The notes below the pieces were generated by a model. It worked only from the letters and a program-made list of their open reading frames with translations. It had not been told where the DNA came from and did no database searches. A stretch of 64,000 bases of DNA from Prorocentrum cordatum (lineage: Eukaryota; Sar; Dinophyceae; Prorocentrales; Prorocentraceae), in NCBI GenBank assembly GCA_963575745.1, contig CAUYUJ010015706.1, positions 108,501 through 172,500 on the forward strand. The letters run 5' to 3'. Of this stretch, positions 11,161 through 21,821 are shown piece after piece. Positions within the stretch are counted from its first letter, which is position 1; every line of letters begins with the position of its first letter. The position numbers and the translations under genes were made by a program.

Positions 11161-11209
11161 GGGGGTTGTCGGAGGGTTACCAAGTCCAGGAGGTTATCTG
11201 GGTCCAGAA

Positions 11210-12060
11210 CATCGCGAATGTTGCCCATTCCAAAAACATCAACAAGAAGTTTGGCGTGGTCCATGTTCTTACTCTCCAGAGGGCTAGCAAGTGTAAGAAG
11301 GGCTCCAAAGGTTCCCGTAACTCGGCCAGGTTCCTCAAGGTTATTGGCTTCAATGCCCTGGGGTGCATCACCCTTCTTGCAAAGCAGTTTTCGGCCTCTC
11401 GGTCTCACTTCCTGGGGGTCCTGGAAACGAGGCTCCAATCGGCCATGCCCAGGAAGGTCGGGAACCACATGATGCGTACTCTGAATGTGTTGAGAATGGA
11501 TCAGATGGCGTGGCCATCTGGATCAACACGCAATTGCCTGTCAAGGGTGTGAAGCCTGGCAAGCATCATATCTCTCAGCTCTGTGCCGATACGAGTCGGC
11601 CGGTGCTTCGCTTCCATGTGCGAAGGCCCCATCTAGTGCTAGTTGCTGTCCATGCTCCTCACTCTGTTCGTAAGGGACCTCTTGCCGAGTGGAAGACGGT
11701 GGGTAGATGTTCAGAACACTGTTCATTGATTCGGCTCCTGGAGTACATCCAGTGTTCATGTTTGATGCTGGCGCGGGGGTGGGGTCCATTTGTTCACAGC
11801 AGATCGGGGACATCGAAACTGTGAGGGAGCATTTCTCTAGCGCTCTCAGGTTGCGGCACCGTCCACCTTTCATCCCTGCCCCGATAGGTGATACAAACCA
11901 CACCCACGCACATACAGATGGGAAGACACGGAAGAGGCTCGACTACGGTCTTGTTGTTCAGGGTTGGTCAAGCTCGGTCTCTTGTGCGCAAGTTTGTCGC
12001 GTCGTGGATCTCGCGAACGCTGTCGAGGACCACAGCCCTACCTTTGTCTCCACGGGGGGG
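11210..12060 (+). pseudogene. LINE remnant B, APE-type endonuclease, frameshifted
   Basis: Pieces of an apurinic-endonuclease-like domain are spread over three + frames. VIGFNALGCITLLAKQF then HFLGVLETR (11334-11430) correspond to the N-terminal strand and the LQET-like motif. GVAIWIN and VLVAVHAPHSVRKGPL (11500-11690) fit the middle. FIDSAPGVHPVFMFDAGAGV is followed by RKRLDYGLVVQGW and VEDHSPTFV (11725-12050), which fit the GDFNA-like, IDY and SDH segments. At least three frameshifts are needed. No reverse transcriptase follows, so the element is 3'-truncated or rearranged. Confidence 0.6.
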
Positions 12061-13075
12061 CCCTCCAGGTATCCTGATGATTACCACGTTCTTTGTGGGA
12101 AAAGCGAAGCATTCGAATCCCCACCGACGGACCAGCGCAACCACCAGACGATGATCTGATACTGCCGAGTCTGCTACCTAATCGGTGCCGGCAATGGAGC
12201 CTACATCAAGACTGGACGAAAGCATTGCGTGCGCAACCCCGACGGCCTCCAACCGTCTATAGAAGACACATTGAGGAGCAAATCGAAAAACCGAGCGCAT
12301 CGCTCCGGACACGGGCCAGGAGAAGGAGGAAAGCACACGGAGGGGGTAAAGAGCAGGAGGACGAGAGAACGAAGGGAAAACACGAGGGCAGGTATTAGGC
12401 TGCGCGCCAGATTCACCCCACTATGGCCCCAATGATTCAGCAAACCCCAATAATCGGAAATCCGACCGAATGCAATTCCAAGCGGAGCGAGTCAAGCAAA
12501 CGGTCACAATGACGGAAGGAAGGAAGGCGGCAGCGGCAGCGGCATGGAGAAGAGGAAGGACACAGTGCCGAGACGCCCAAGTAACACCGGCCACCCAACC
12601 ACTGGACAGGCAGCCCCGTGAATCGGAAGAAAAACAAGAAACTGGAGAAGAGCGGAAAAAACGGAAGAACAACACTTGGGTGCGGCGTGGCGAACTTCAC
12701 CAATTGTCGAGCTCTGGAGCTAAACCATCCGCAGGGGGGCGAGGACGAGACACGAAGAGGAGGCGGAGAGCAGGCCACTCCCAGCAGGACTACCCGGCGC
12801 TCCGCCTCCGGGAGGCGAAAGGGGGAGGACAGAGATGAGGGGGAGAGGAACTCCAATCAGCGGGCGGGCGCGACTTGCTTTGCATAGGCCATTGGTCACG
12901 CGGCTGGGACAGACATGCGAGCTTTCACCGAGCCAGCTCCGATTCGCGCGAGCCACCTTCACGGCCGCACCGCAACGGTCTGGACAGTCTGCTGGCCATG
13001 TTAGCGAAAAAAACAACGCACTGAAAACGGTCCCTCCAGGTCTACTTGCGGACAACGACGGGGCGCAGCCGCGGG
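12061..13075. other. Unassigned region after LINE remnant B
   Basis: Purine-rich on the + strand with several short overlapping frames and no domain recognised. No reverse transcriptase motifs were found, so it is not an obvious continuation of remnant B. Confidence 0.4.
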
Positions 13076-13077
13076 GA

Positions 13078-13140
13078 AGAGGAGGAGGAGGAGGAGGAGG
13101 AGGAGGAGGAGTAAGAGGAGGGGAGGAGGAGGAGGAGGCG
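13078..13140 (+). repeat. (AGG)n microsatellite
   Basis: An uninterrupted run of GGAGGAGGAGG gives way to slightly degenerate GAGGAGG repeats. It produces poly-Gly, poly-Glu or poly-Pro translations in different frames. No gene is implied. Confidence 0.85.
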
Positions 13141-13235
13141 ACAAGCGACGGGCCAAGCACGCTTTAGCTGACGGCGGCACGGGCGCGCATGAATAGCGCG
13201 GCGCTGCGGCGCGAGCAGGGGCCCGGGCGGCTGAC

Positions 13236-13568
13236 TCACGAACGCAAGTTCCACGTCGACAGCGGCGGAGTGCCCTCAGTCACAGGCCCCGCGTTCATGC
13301 AATGGCGGGACCTGCAATGCACTCTACAGACCGCCGCTGTCCGCACCGCGGATCGCACGAGGAAATCCGCGGAAATGTTCATCAGCGCGCGGTCGAGCAG
13401 CGCGAAATCAGCGAGGCTGTCCGCCGCGGGTGGGAGCGCCAACCGGCGCCACGCGACATCGCGAACGATGGGGCAGGACGCGCAGTGCTCGATCAAGTCC
13501 TCCTGGGCGCACCCGAAGATGCACGCCCGCTGCCGCTGGAAGCGGCAGGCACCATGTGCACAACCCAT
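13236..13568 (-). pseudogene. LINE remnant C, C-terminal CCHC zinc-knuckle segment
   Basis: This minus frame reads RFQRQRACIFGCAQEDLIEH followed by CASCPIVRDVAW, a C-x3-C-x7-H-x3-C arrangement typical of the region after the reverse transcriptase in R2-like and dinoflagellate LINE polyproteins. It lies downstream of the RT frame at 13972-15123 on the same strand, separated by frame changes in 13570-13970. It marks the 3' coding end of remnant C. Confidence 0.55.
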
Positions 13569-13971
13569 CGAATCAAGTCCTCAGCAGCGCGGCGCGCACG
13601 CAAGAAGGAGTCGCAGTCCGCGTCCGCTGCTCGGCGATGACCTCATTCGCCCTGTCGACCCGGCGGTTCGGGAAAAGGCGCAATGGCCAGCGGGCCAGCG
13701 GGCCAGCCGGCGCCTCCAAAAATGCCCAGCTGCCTCCGCTGAAAGCGCCTGCGCGATTTCAAGGCAAGCGCGCTGCCAGCGGGCCTGGCAACGGTCTTCC
13801 GGCCCCCCTGCGCCCACATCCCCCCACGGCGCCAAAGACGCGGGCTCGGACGCGGGCGGCGACCCAACCAAGATGCCGGGAATGACAAGCAGCGGAGTCC
13901 AGGCGCACAAACGGCCGCGCTTTGAAACCAGGAGCCCCACACTGCCCTCCTGCAAAAGAACTCCAGCGCAG

Positions 13972-15123
13972 TCATGTCTTCGCGCGAAGCGCGGGCGCGA
14001 CGCGTCGCGCGCAAGCCGCCGCGGCGACGAGCCTACGGACTACCGCGCGAAATCGCGCAGCCACAGAGAGCTGGTCGATGTCTGCGACGCCGCCGCCAAA
14101 AGCCATGGCCCGCGGGTCCGCTAGGAGCGCCGGCGAGAGGCATCTGCGCGGCCCAGGGAGGAGGCGCGCGAGCGCTCCGAGCTCGATCTCCACCCAGTTG
14201 CCCGGCGGAGGGAACAGCTGCGCCACGAAGCCCAGGCTGGAGACCAGGTACACGCGCGCCGCGAGGAACGTCGTTTGAAAGCCGCACCCCACCCTGCCTC
14301 CAGCGGCACCTGTCGGAGGGGCCGTTTCGCCCCAATTGAGACCCAGCCGGGAAATATGCTCGCGCTCGTGAAAAAGCCTGTCGAGTATCGAAAATTTCTC
14401 ATGGAGATACTTTGACACAGGAGCCAAGTCGCCCGCGCACGCCCGGGGGACGGTTGCAGCACGGAAACGTTGAAGGCGCCGGAGGTGTAGGTCCGCGACG
14501 ACGGCATGAAGGAAAGGTGAAAGGAAGCACCCTTGCCGGACTCCCGCTGAGAAGGCAAATCCTTCAACTCGCGGGCTGGCCACAACAATCTGGCAGACGT
14601 CGTCGCGGTAGAGGTGGGCCACGAGGCGGAGAAGGTGCGCCGGGGGGCCGATCCACTGCAGGAGCCCCAGCATGAAACCTTGGTCGATGGATGGGAACAC
14701 CGCCCTGAAATCGAACACCACGCATGCCCCGCCCTCCTGGCAGAGCGCGACCACGCGCATTTCCGCGTCGATGTCGACGACGTTGGCAAAGAGGGGCCAG
14801 CCACCGACGAAGCCCCGTTGAACTTCAGATATCCTCTCAGAACAAATGTCCTCCAGGCAGAAGCGGACAGCTCTCAATAAAATGACGTTGTCGAGATTCG
14901 AGACGCTGATGGGTCCGAACTTATCCGCGACCTTGAAATGACCGACGCTTTCATCGAAGCTCGACCCCATCTTCGCTAGGCGGTGTAGGAGGGAGTAGTT
15001 TGGAGTTAGGGAGGTGCTGGCGCTGCAGCCCCCCCCCGTCCGGGCTCGCCAGATCGGCGAAAGCCTCGGCGAGGGCGTCGATGGCCAAGACCCCCAGATG
15101 CCAGCACGCCTCCGCCGAGACAC
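13972..15123 (-). pseudogene. LINE remnant C, reverse transcriptase with damaged catalytic motif
   Basis: A 383-codon minus frame carries most of a non-LTR reverse transcriptase. Motif A is VVFDFRAVFPSIDQGF and motif B is AGVRQGCFLSPF. At motif C, where RAFADDLA is expected, it reads RACAGDLA, so the first of the two Asp is Gly. LGLNWGET follows as motif D. The N-terminal RT segment (EDIQKAMQSSGAPGPDGVSA) lies in another frame at 14951-15514, so at least one frameshift separates them. The loss of a metal-binding Asp and the frameshift make it inactive. Confidence 0.75.
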
Positions 15124-15514
15124 CGTCGGGGCCAGGGGCGCCCGACGACTGCATCGCCTTCTGGATGTCTTCGCGGCGCATCTGCCACCGGGGCGAATGC
15201 GCCAGAGGCGGAGCGGCAGCGGCGCCCGCGGGGAGGTCCTCCTCGAACCACCGCCGACGCAAGGCGGAGTCCGCGGAAGTCCGCGGCCATCTCGCCGGGG
15301 CGGGTCTGCAAATTACTGCGGGCGTCCGTCGTGACCTGCGCGAATCTGCCTCGACCCAGCGAGTGCCGAGAGAGCAATCGGAGGTTCGACGCGCGCCCGC
15401 GCTGCTTCTCGATCTCCCGCACGCGGGCCTATCCCTCGTGCAAGCGCGTGAATTGGTCAACCGCGCGGGGCCGCGCCGGCTCCACAGCGCGGTCGCGAAC
15501 TTGAAGGAGACCAC
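14951..15514 (-). pseudogene. LINE remnant C, N-terminal part of the reverse transcriptase
   Basis: The minus frame contains REDIQKAMQSSGAPGPDGVS and then WHLGVLAIDALAEAFADL, the segment that precedes RT motif 1 in non-LTR elements (GPDG signature). It overlaps the main RT frame by about 170 bp in a different frame, showing a frameshift near 15050. Confidence 0.6.
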
Positions 15515-17390
15515 GACCAGCGGCCATCGTCGTGACGCGAGGGTTCAGGACCAGGAAGCACAGGTGCGGATACCGCTCGATCGCCGGCGATAGCGGACGT
15601 AGAATGGGCCTCGACGGCTCAGACGAAGGACATGGTGCATGCAAGCTGATCGTCGGGGGAATTGGCGAGCTGAACGTCGGCGCGGACGCCCGCAGGCTTG
15701 GCGGCCTCACGGATGGCCTGCCGCGGGAGCGCAGGGCGAAGGACAGCGCCCAAGGCCTGCATTTCTTCGCAAAGGGGATGAAAACGGAGAGCCGCATCTT
15801 GCGACCATCCAGGTCGTCGCACAGAGGCAGCTAGGCCTGGCCGAGGACGAATTGGGAGGAGGGGCGCGGCGGCCGAAGAAGACGGATCGGTGGTTGGAGG
15901 TGCTGAAGTCCCACTCGCCCACTCAAATCGTGACCTGGCGGCCCAGCAGGTCAGGGGGCTCTACGCAAACGCAGAACGGGTCGAGGCGGGAACGCGAATT
16001 AGCCGAGCTGCGCGCCCTGCTGGTGGACCTCAGCCAAGCCGGATAATAGCCAGGTTCTATATGCTTCCTCTGCTCGATCGCGGCCCCTCGCGCAGGTGCC
16101 AGTGGCCTTGCGGATGCGGCCCCTGTCATCCGCGACTCACTTAAAGTCTCCTGCGATACATGTCGCTGCCTCGTGGGCAAGTCTGGCACTCTGGGCCGCA
16201 GTAGAACGGAGGCGAGCCCGTTGCCGCGGGACGGGGATCAGGTCGTGGCCGCGTTCCTCCAATCGTCGTTGTCGTGGTCGCGGTCGTCGGGCGCGGTCGC
16301 AGAGGCCGCGATCGCGGTCGCGGGGCGTGCTCATGGTCGCGGTCGCGGTCGCGGTCGCGACCGCGGGGCGCGGTCGCGGGGCGCGCACGCGGTCGCGGTC
16401 GCGGTCGCGGGGCGCGCTGGAATCCTCAGCCGTGCCTGCGCGGAAGTAAACGACCGTCAAGTCAGGAGAACCGCGCGGGCCGTCCTGGCGGAGCACCGCA
16501 GCTCATGGCCCAGAGCGGCGGGAGCAGCGGGCCACCAACTCATCCATGACCACCACGCCGACGCCACCGAGTCGGAAGCCCCTGGGCCCACAAGGCCTGA
16601 GCGCCGCGCGGGGCCTGCCTCTGCGGCACCATACCATGAGTCTCCGTGACCAAGACGGCGTCGAGATGGCGCAGAAGGCGGCGCAAAGTATGCAATTTGC
16701 GACCGCGACGATCAGCGCCATCGGCGAAGAAAGCCTGCGCGTTCCAAGTACATACTTAGAGATCGCCCTGGTAGGGATGATCGGCCAGGGCGATTCCTGG
16801 GCGGGGAGGCCGGCGAGGAGGAGCGGCATCCATCCGCTGGTGCGGGCCCGCGCGCAGTAGGAAGAACGCCCAAGGCACGGCGGACAAGCGCTTTCTGGCG
16901 CACGCAGACAGGGGCGTCGCGGATGAGGGCCGTCTGCAACACTTGCTCGCCACAGGGAGCCGGGGGGAAGGCCGGGGGGGGGGCGACGGCAGCGGCACAA
17001 AAAAAACAAATCAGCAACGCCAGCGACGTTGGCTGGCGGACAGGCAACCGTCCAGCAGGCGCAACACGACGTCGAACATGTAGGTCATGCAGCCAGAGCC
17101 TGCGATGTCCCAGGCGATCGCTGGCGCGGTGGATAGTCAACGGGAGGCGGCAGCGCCCGACACCCGTCGTTGAACACCTGCACGCGGAGAATGTCTCTAC
17201 CCACCTTCACCGCCTCGTCATGAAAGGTGCCCCGAAACCTGGCCACCTCACCCAAGTTCTTCGAGTGCAAGCGGAGACGGCCAGGCGGTGCGGAGAGGTC
17301 ATCGGCGGCCAGCCATTGCCACTTGCTGCCCGGCTGCCACATGCCACTCTTGGTAACTACCAGTATCGATGGCGTCAGCTGCGCGCGCAA
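15429..17390 (-). pseudogene. LINE remnant C, upstream region with poorly preserved domains
   Basis: Upstream of the RT on the minus strand several frames look like remnants of the element's 5' part. One (17085-17390) reads KWQWLAADDLSAPPGRLR and ARFRGTFHDEAVKVGRD, which resembles a segment I associate with dinoflagellate LINE proteins. Another (15707-15922) reads MGEWDFSTSNHRSVFFGRRA. No complete endonuclease can be assembled without many frame changes. The 5' boundary is uncertain. Confidence 0.35.
16270..16415. repeat. (GGTCGC)n-rich low-complexity tract
   Basis: Alternating GGTCGCGG, GGTCGC and GGGGCGC units form an imperfect hexamer array. Both strands are open in several frames because of the period. 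It lies inside the degraded 5' part of LINE remnant C. Confidence 0.75.
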
Positions 17391-17729
17391 GCTGAGCGGC
17401 TACGCGATCCTGCATGCGGCATCTTTCCAGGAGCCGGATTAGACCGAGCTGGCCACGGCTACCTGCGCGCGACGTCGGTGCTCACCTGGCTGCCTTTGCT
17501 CGTGGGCACATCATTCCTGAGGGCCCCAGCCGCCCGGATTGGGCGGGTGATAGGACGCTCGACATCCTGGAACGCGGTAAGCATCTTCGATCTTTGCATC
17601 GCGACTAGACTGCGAAAGCTCCTCGAGGCAGTCTGAAAATGTATTTCAGTTTTCGGCGTCTCTGGGTGACAAGGAGCATGTAGGAGCCAGGTGACGGCTT
17701 CGGATCGATATCTCAAGACTCTTGGCCTC

Positions 17730-18640
17730 GCTATCGCCAGGGCCACTGCCCATCATGGCGTTCCACTTCCCCCCCTCGGCAACAGTTGACTCTGTTCTGC
17801 AGGTGGCAAGGCCCCATGAAAACGATGTCTAACAATATGACGCGTCTGACCCCTCGCCTGCTTAGTTGGTCGCGCGAGTTGGATAAGGCTGCCAAGGTGG
17901 GGCACAACTCCGAGGATGTCTCGAGTGCTTTTCTTCCGAAGAAATTCAGGCATGCGCGTGGGCAATTTCGCTCGCTGGGAGTCCAGTCTGCAAGCACAAC
18001 GCCCCGCCTGCCAGTCTGCCCAGGTGCTTTCGAAGCGTGGCACGCCAGTTTTGACGCCATCTGCGCGCCGAAAGCGGTGGCTGGAACACTTCGCGGATCA
18101 GAAGCTGCGATTCGAGTGCCAAACCCCAGACTACCACAGGAGATCGGCGAGTCCAGATGCGCTCTGGCCTCCATCGACGCCTCTCAGCCCCGGAGGCTGC
18201 CCACACTTGCTATGATCGAGCAGCAGATGCTCAAGACCTCATGCAGGAGCTCTCCCACATTCGACCCGAGTCGATGTCGACCATTTTCGTGGATCCCGAG
18301 GCTGCTTTTCACCGTGTTATCCGGGATGTCACTATCCGATTCGACAGATCAAAGATGAACATATTGCGCAGCTGCTGCAAGCACCTAGCTTGCAGCCCTC
18401 ATGCACGGTCTTGCTGGCTGCCGAGCACTCGCTTGCAACAATGGAACTGGAAGCCCCCGCGCACTCGCAGCGGGTCTTGGCAGAGACCCAGTTTGCCACG
18501 TGGGCCACTACTCCGGGCACAGGACACGTAGAAATTGACGACCATGACCAGACCAGGGAATACACTTGCTGCTCAGCTATTTATCCCCATCGTCTCTCGG
18601 CGCGGCCAGGAGACCAGGGACCGCCTCGCTGATATTGGCA
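17730..18640 (+). pseudogene. Retroelement remnant D, reverse transcriptase fragments
   Basis: Scattered + frames carry pieces of another RT family. STIFVDPEAAFHRVIRD (about 18276-18330) fits motif A with its catalytic Asp. Further on, EIDDH followed in another frame by TRPGNTLAAQLFIPIVSR (about 18530-18605) fits motif B (TRPGDPLAD in intact relatives, from memory). RRKRWLEHFADQ upstream (about 18070) fits the linker before the RT. Motif C was not found and several frameshifts intervene. The motif A and B wording differs from LINE remnants C and E, so this is a separate family. Confidence 0.5.
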
Positions 18641-18799
18641 TACACCAAGAGATGGATATCCCCTCGAGCAGGGCCCTGGACCCGCTGGCTAATTGTGATA
18701 TTAAAAATATGTACAAATAACATAGATCATGGCGTTGAAACCCACTTGAATATTTGGGGCTCGACTCTTTATAATACCCTGCACACGCGCACCCTACAG

Positions 18800-20760
18800 A
18801 AAGTCAGGCAAGCTGGCACGACTTGGAAATTCGGCCCGAAGTTTCACACCGAACGGAGGAACCAGGACTGTCGGCCCAGCCACACTAGGGGGCGCAATCA
18901 GCCTGGGGAACACGGGTCTGGCGGCAGGTCGCGGGCGACGGGCGCTGCGCGGGGCGCCGCGTCGGGCGCGTCAGCGTCGCATCGGGCGACGGATCCGGGC
19001 ACGGATCCGCTTTGGACCCTATGCGGATCCGAAGATTATTGAGCGGATCCTGTGCAAAGTCGCTGGGTCTTGGACGGGTCCGAGCAGCGAATAAGTCACG
19101 TGTCCGAACGGATCCTATCTGACCGCTGCACCCTTGCAAAACTAAACTGCTCCTTTGGGTCACGACGTTTGGACCGTCGCGCGTTCTGATCGCTGAACCT
19201 TGCCGTCGCCGGCGTCGTCGTCGTCCTCGCCGCCGCAACCGCCATCGCAGTCGCCGTCGCCGACGTCGCAAAAGTCGCCGTCGTCGCCTTCGCCGCCGCC
19301 GCCCCGCTCGCGGTCTGGCGCGGCCGCCGCCGCCGCCGTCGCCGCCTTCACATTTGCCGAGCCTGCGGGAGCTCCAGAGCGCACATGGGCGCGCTCGCGC
19401 CAGCGCGCCGTCTGGAGGTTCAGTCACGCGACAACCCAGGCAAAGCGCACCAACTTTACATGACTGTCTGTTACAGCTAGTCAAGTAAGTTGGCACGATT
19501 GGAGAACTCGGCCCGAAGAGTCAAATCGCACGAAGAAACCAGACTGTTGGCCCAGCCAGGCCAGAACCGTCGGCGCAGCCAGCCCAGGGAGAAAAGGTTC
19601 GCCCGCAGGTCGCGGGCGACGGACGCAGCGCGGGGCGCCGGAAAACGCACGCTGAAGGCTCCCGCAGACGGAGACGAGGGCCCCTTTTCGGGCGCGTCAG
19701 AGTCGCCTCGGGCGTCCGATCCGGGCACAACCCGAGCGCGGACCCGCGGCGGATCCTATGCAGATCCGAAGCGTATTGGACGGATCATGTGCGAATTCGT
19801 TGGGTCCAGGACAGGTCCGATTGGCGGGGGGGCCACGCGTTTCGCACGGATCCTGTCTGACCACTGCACCCTTGCATGATATCATGGAGGGCCACCGTAG
19901 AATCCGAGGACGACATGCCCAGAGCACAGAGCTAGGCGCCTTCTAGAATTTGAATGAGGCTCTCCTGCTAGGACTTTCCTTCGACGACTCCTTCCAAAAT
20001 TATACTGAGCTGCTCCTCTGGGTTCCGACGGTTGGGCCGTCGCGCGTTCTGATCACTGGACCTCGTGGGCCGTCGCCGGCGTCGTCGTCGTCGTCGCCGC
20101 CGCAAACGCCGTCGCCGTCGCCGTCGCCGACGTCGCCGTCGTCGTCATGCGCCTCCGCCGCCGCCGCCCCGCTCGCAGTCTGTCGCGGCCGCCGCCGCCG
20201 TCGTCGTCGCCTTCCCCCTCCAGGAGCTCCAGAGCGCACCTGGGCGCGCTCGCGCCCGCGCGCCGTCCGACGGTTCAGTCCGGCGGCCACCCCAAGCAAA
20301 TCGCGCCAATTTTACCATATTTTCTGTCACAACCAGTCAGATAAGTTGGCACGATTCGAGAATTCGGCCCGAATGCATATTTCAAATCGCCCGAAAGCAC
20401 CACACTGCCAGCCCAGCCAGGCCAGGATCCATCGGCGCAGCCAGCCCGGGGAAAAAAGGGCCGGCGGCAGGTCGCGGTTGACGGGCGCAGCGCAGGGCGC
20501 TAGGAAACGCGCGCAGGGGCCCCCGCAGACGGTGTCAGCGCTGCGTCGGGCTTCGGATCCGGGAACGGACACGCTACGGATCCCATGAGGATGCGATGCG
20601 TCTTGGACGGATCCTGCACGAATTCGCTCGGTGTTGGCCGGGCCCGAGTGGTTGGAAAATCATGCGTTTCGCCCAAATCCTGTCTGACCGCTGACCCTTG
20701 CAAAATATAACTACGGCAGCCATAGAATCCATGGACGACTTGCCCAGGGCACGGGGCTAG
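18800..20760. repeat. Three diverged tandem copies of a 0.7-0.86 kb repeat
   Basis: The landmark AAGYTGGCACGA, followed by GGAAATTCGGCCCGAA or a variant, recurs near 18808, 19487 and 20343. Each copy continues with CCAGCCAGGCC-like and GCAGGTCGCGG segments and GGATCC-rich DNA, and the later copies end near TTCTAGAATTTGAATGAGGC. The first two intervals contain GTCGTCGCC-rich simple sequence (19200-19350, 20070-20215). No coding function is evident, although trinucleotide tracts open several frames. Confidence 0.75.
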
Positions 20761-20764
20761 GCGC

Positions 20765-21560
20765 CTTCTAGAATTTGAATGAGGCTATCCTGCTAGAAGT
20801 TCCCTCAGGCGCTCCGTACATCACAAAATGCAAACACAGATGAACTGATTATGTCCGGCAGGCTTTACAATGCGGCAAAGTGGCCGCAACCATCCTCGGC
20901 GCAGTGTAAAAGATATCGGTCTGGATGGTTCGCATTTATCGTTCTGCGCTGGGCAGGCAAGTTTTGAACGTGAGGGTGGAGTCTGATTGAGCTATTATTG
21001 TTGCTGCTCACAAGGCGACGTGAACATTATGTTGCGCCGGCAAAGCTCGCGCTACCTCAGCCGTCTGTATCGCAATGCTCCCCCGGCTCTCTTTGGACTG
21101 ATCAAGGCCACTGCAGCGCCTGGGCAGTCTTGGTTCAATACTAGTGGATGATCTTCCACGGTTTCGGAAATGGGTCTCCAGGCTTCGGGAGTTCCCCAAT
21201 CCCCACTCGGAGTTCGGAACACTGGGCGAACATGGTGTGCTCTGGGGTGGCAGCGCACATTCGGTGGTCTATCCGTGTAGAGGATGCAAGACAACGAACA
21301 CAAGCCGTTTCTCAGCGTGCTCCGCATATTGGTGTGCCACCAGATCTTTCTCTGAAGCCGGCACCTCTACCTGTGTCCGCTTGCGTCGCTTGCGCCGCCT
21401 AAGTGTGCCGCCGTTAAGCAGCACGTTGCCCGTCTTCATCACCAACAGCGCTCTTGGGCGACTACATGTATACCCAAAGCAGCACGTGGCCGATATGTCT
21501 GATCTGGTTCAGCTCGGTGGAACTCAGTATTGAACATCTTCCTTATGGGAGCCCTGACTG
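20765..21560. other. Unassigned region before LINE E
   Basis: GC content is lower than in the preceding tandem repeat. A 130-codon + frame (21144-21533) has no recognisable motif. A pyrimidine-rich stretch ending in TTTTTCAG at 21565-21574 lies directly before the spliced-leader relicts and looks like a splice acceptor. Confidence 0.4.
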
Positions 21561-21581
21561 CTGTTATTTTTCAGCCTTATG

Positions 21582-21626
21582 GGCCCTTGGCTCAAGCCAT
21601 TTTGGCTCAAGTCAATTTGGCTCAAG
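21582..21626 (+). promoter_or_regulatory. Three tandem relict spliced leaders at the 5' side of LINE E
   Basis: Three 15-nt units lie head to tail. The middle one, 21597-21611, is CCATTTTGGCTCAAG, identical to the last 15 nt of the dinoflagellate spliced leader. The third, 21612-21626, matches at 13 of 15. The first, 21582-21596, matches at 10 of 15, with the last 10 nt identical. The 15-nt spacing is what arises when the AG inside the leader (CCGTAG) acts as acceptor in the next round of trans-splicing after retroposition. A polypyrimidine tract and CAG at 21565-21574 lie just upstream. Confidence 0.88.
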
Positions 21627-21821
21627 GAGCTCCATATCCCCATATCTGAATTGTCACTCTGATACACTCTCCTATCTTCCCTGCGTTCGACACCACATCG
21701 ATGTCTTCTTCGGGCGACTCTCGTATGCCAGGTACCCCGGTCGGGCACTTACAAGGACTCTCCTTCGACACCGCCTACAGGGAGAGCAAAGCAGCACAAG
21801 ATCCACAGCCCGCTTCACGAG

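Noticed and set aside
12100-12125. GCATTCGAATCCCC, similar to a tRNA T-arm.
   Set aside because: No acceptor, D or anticodon arms could be placed around it; it lies inside the endonuclease remnant of LINE B.
16270-16415. Alternating GGTCGC tract considered as a regulatory or recombination hotspot.
   Set aside because: It is a simple hexamer expansion in a dead LINE; nothing in the sequence supports a function.
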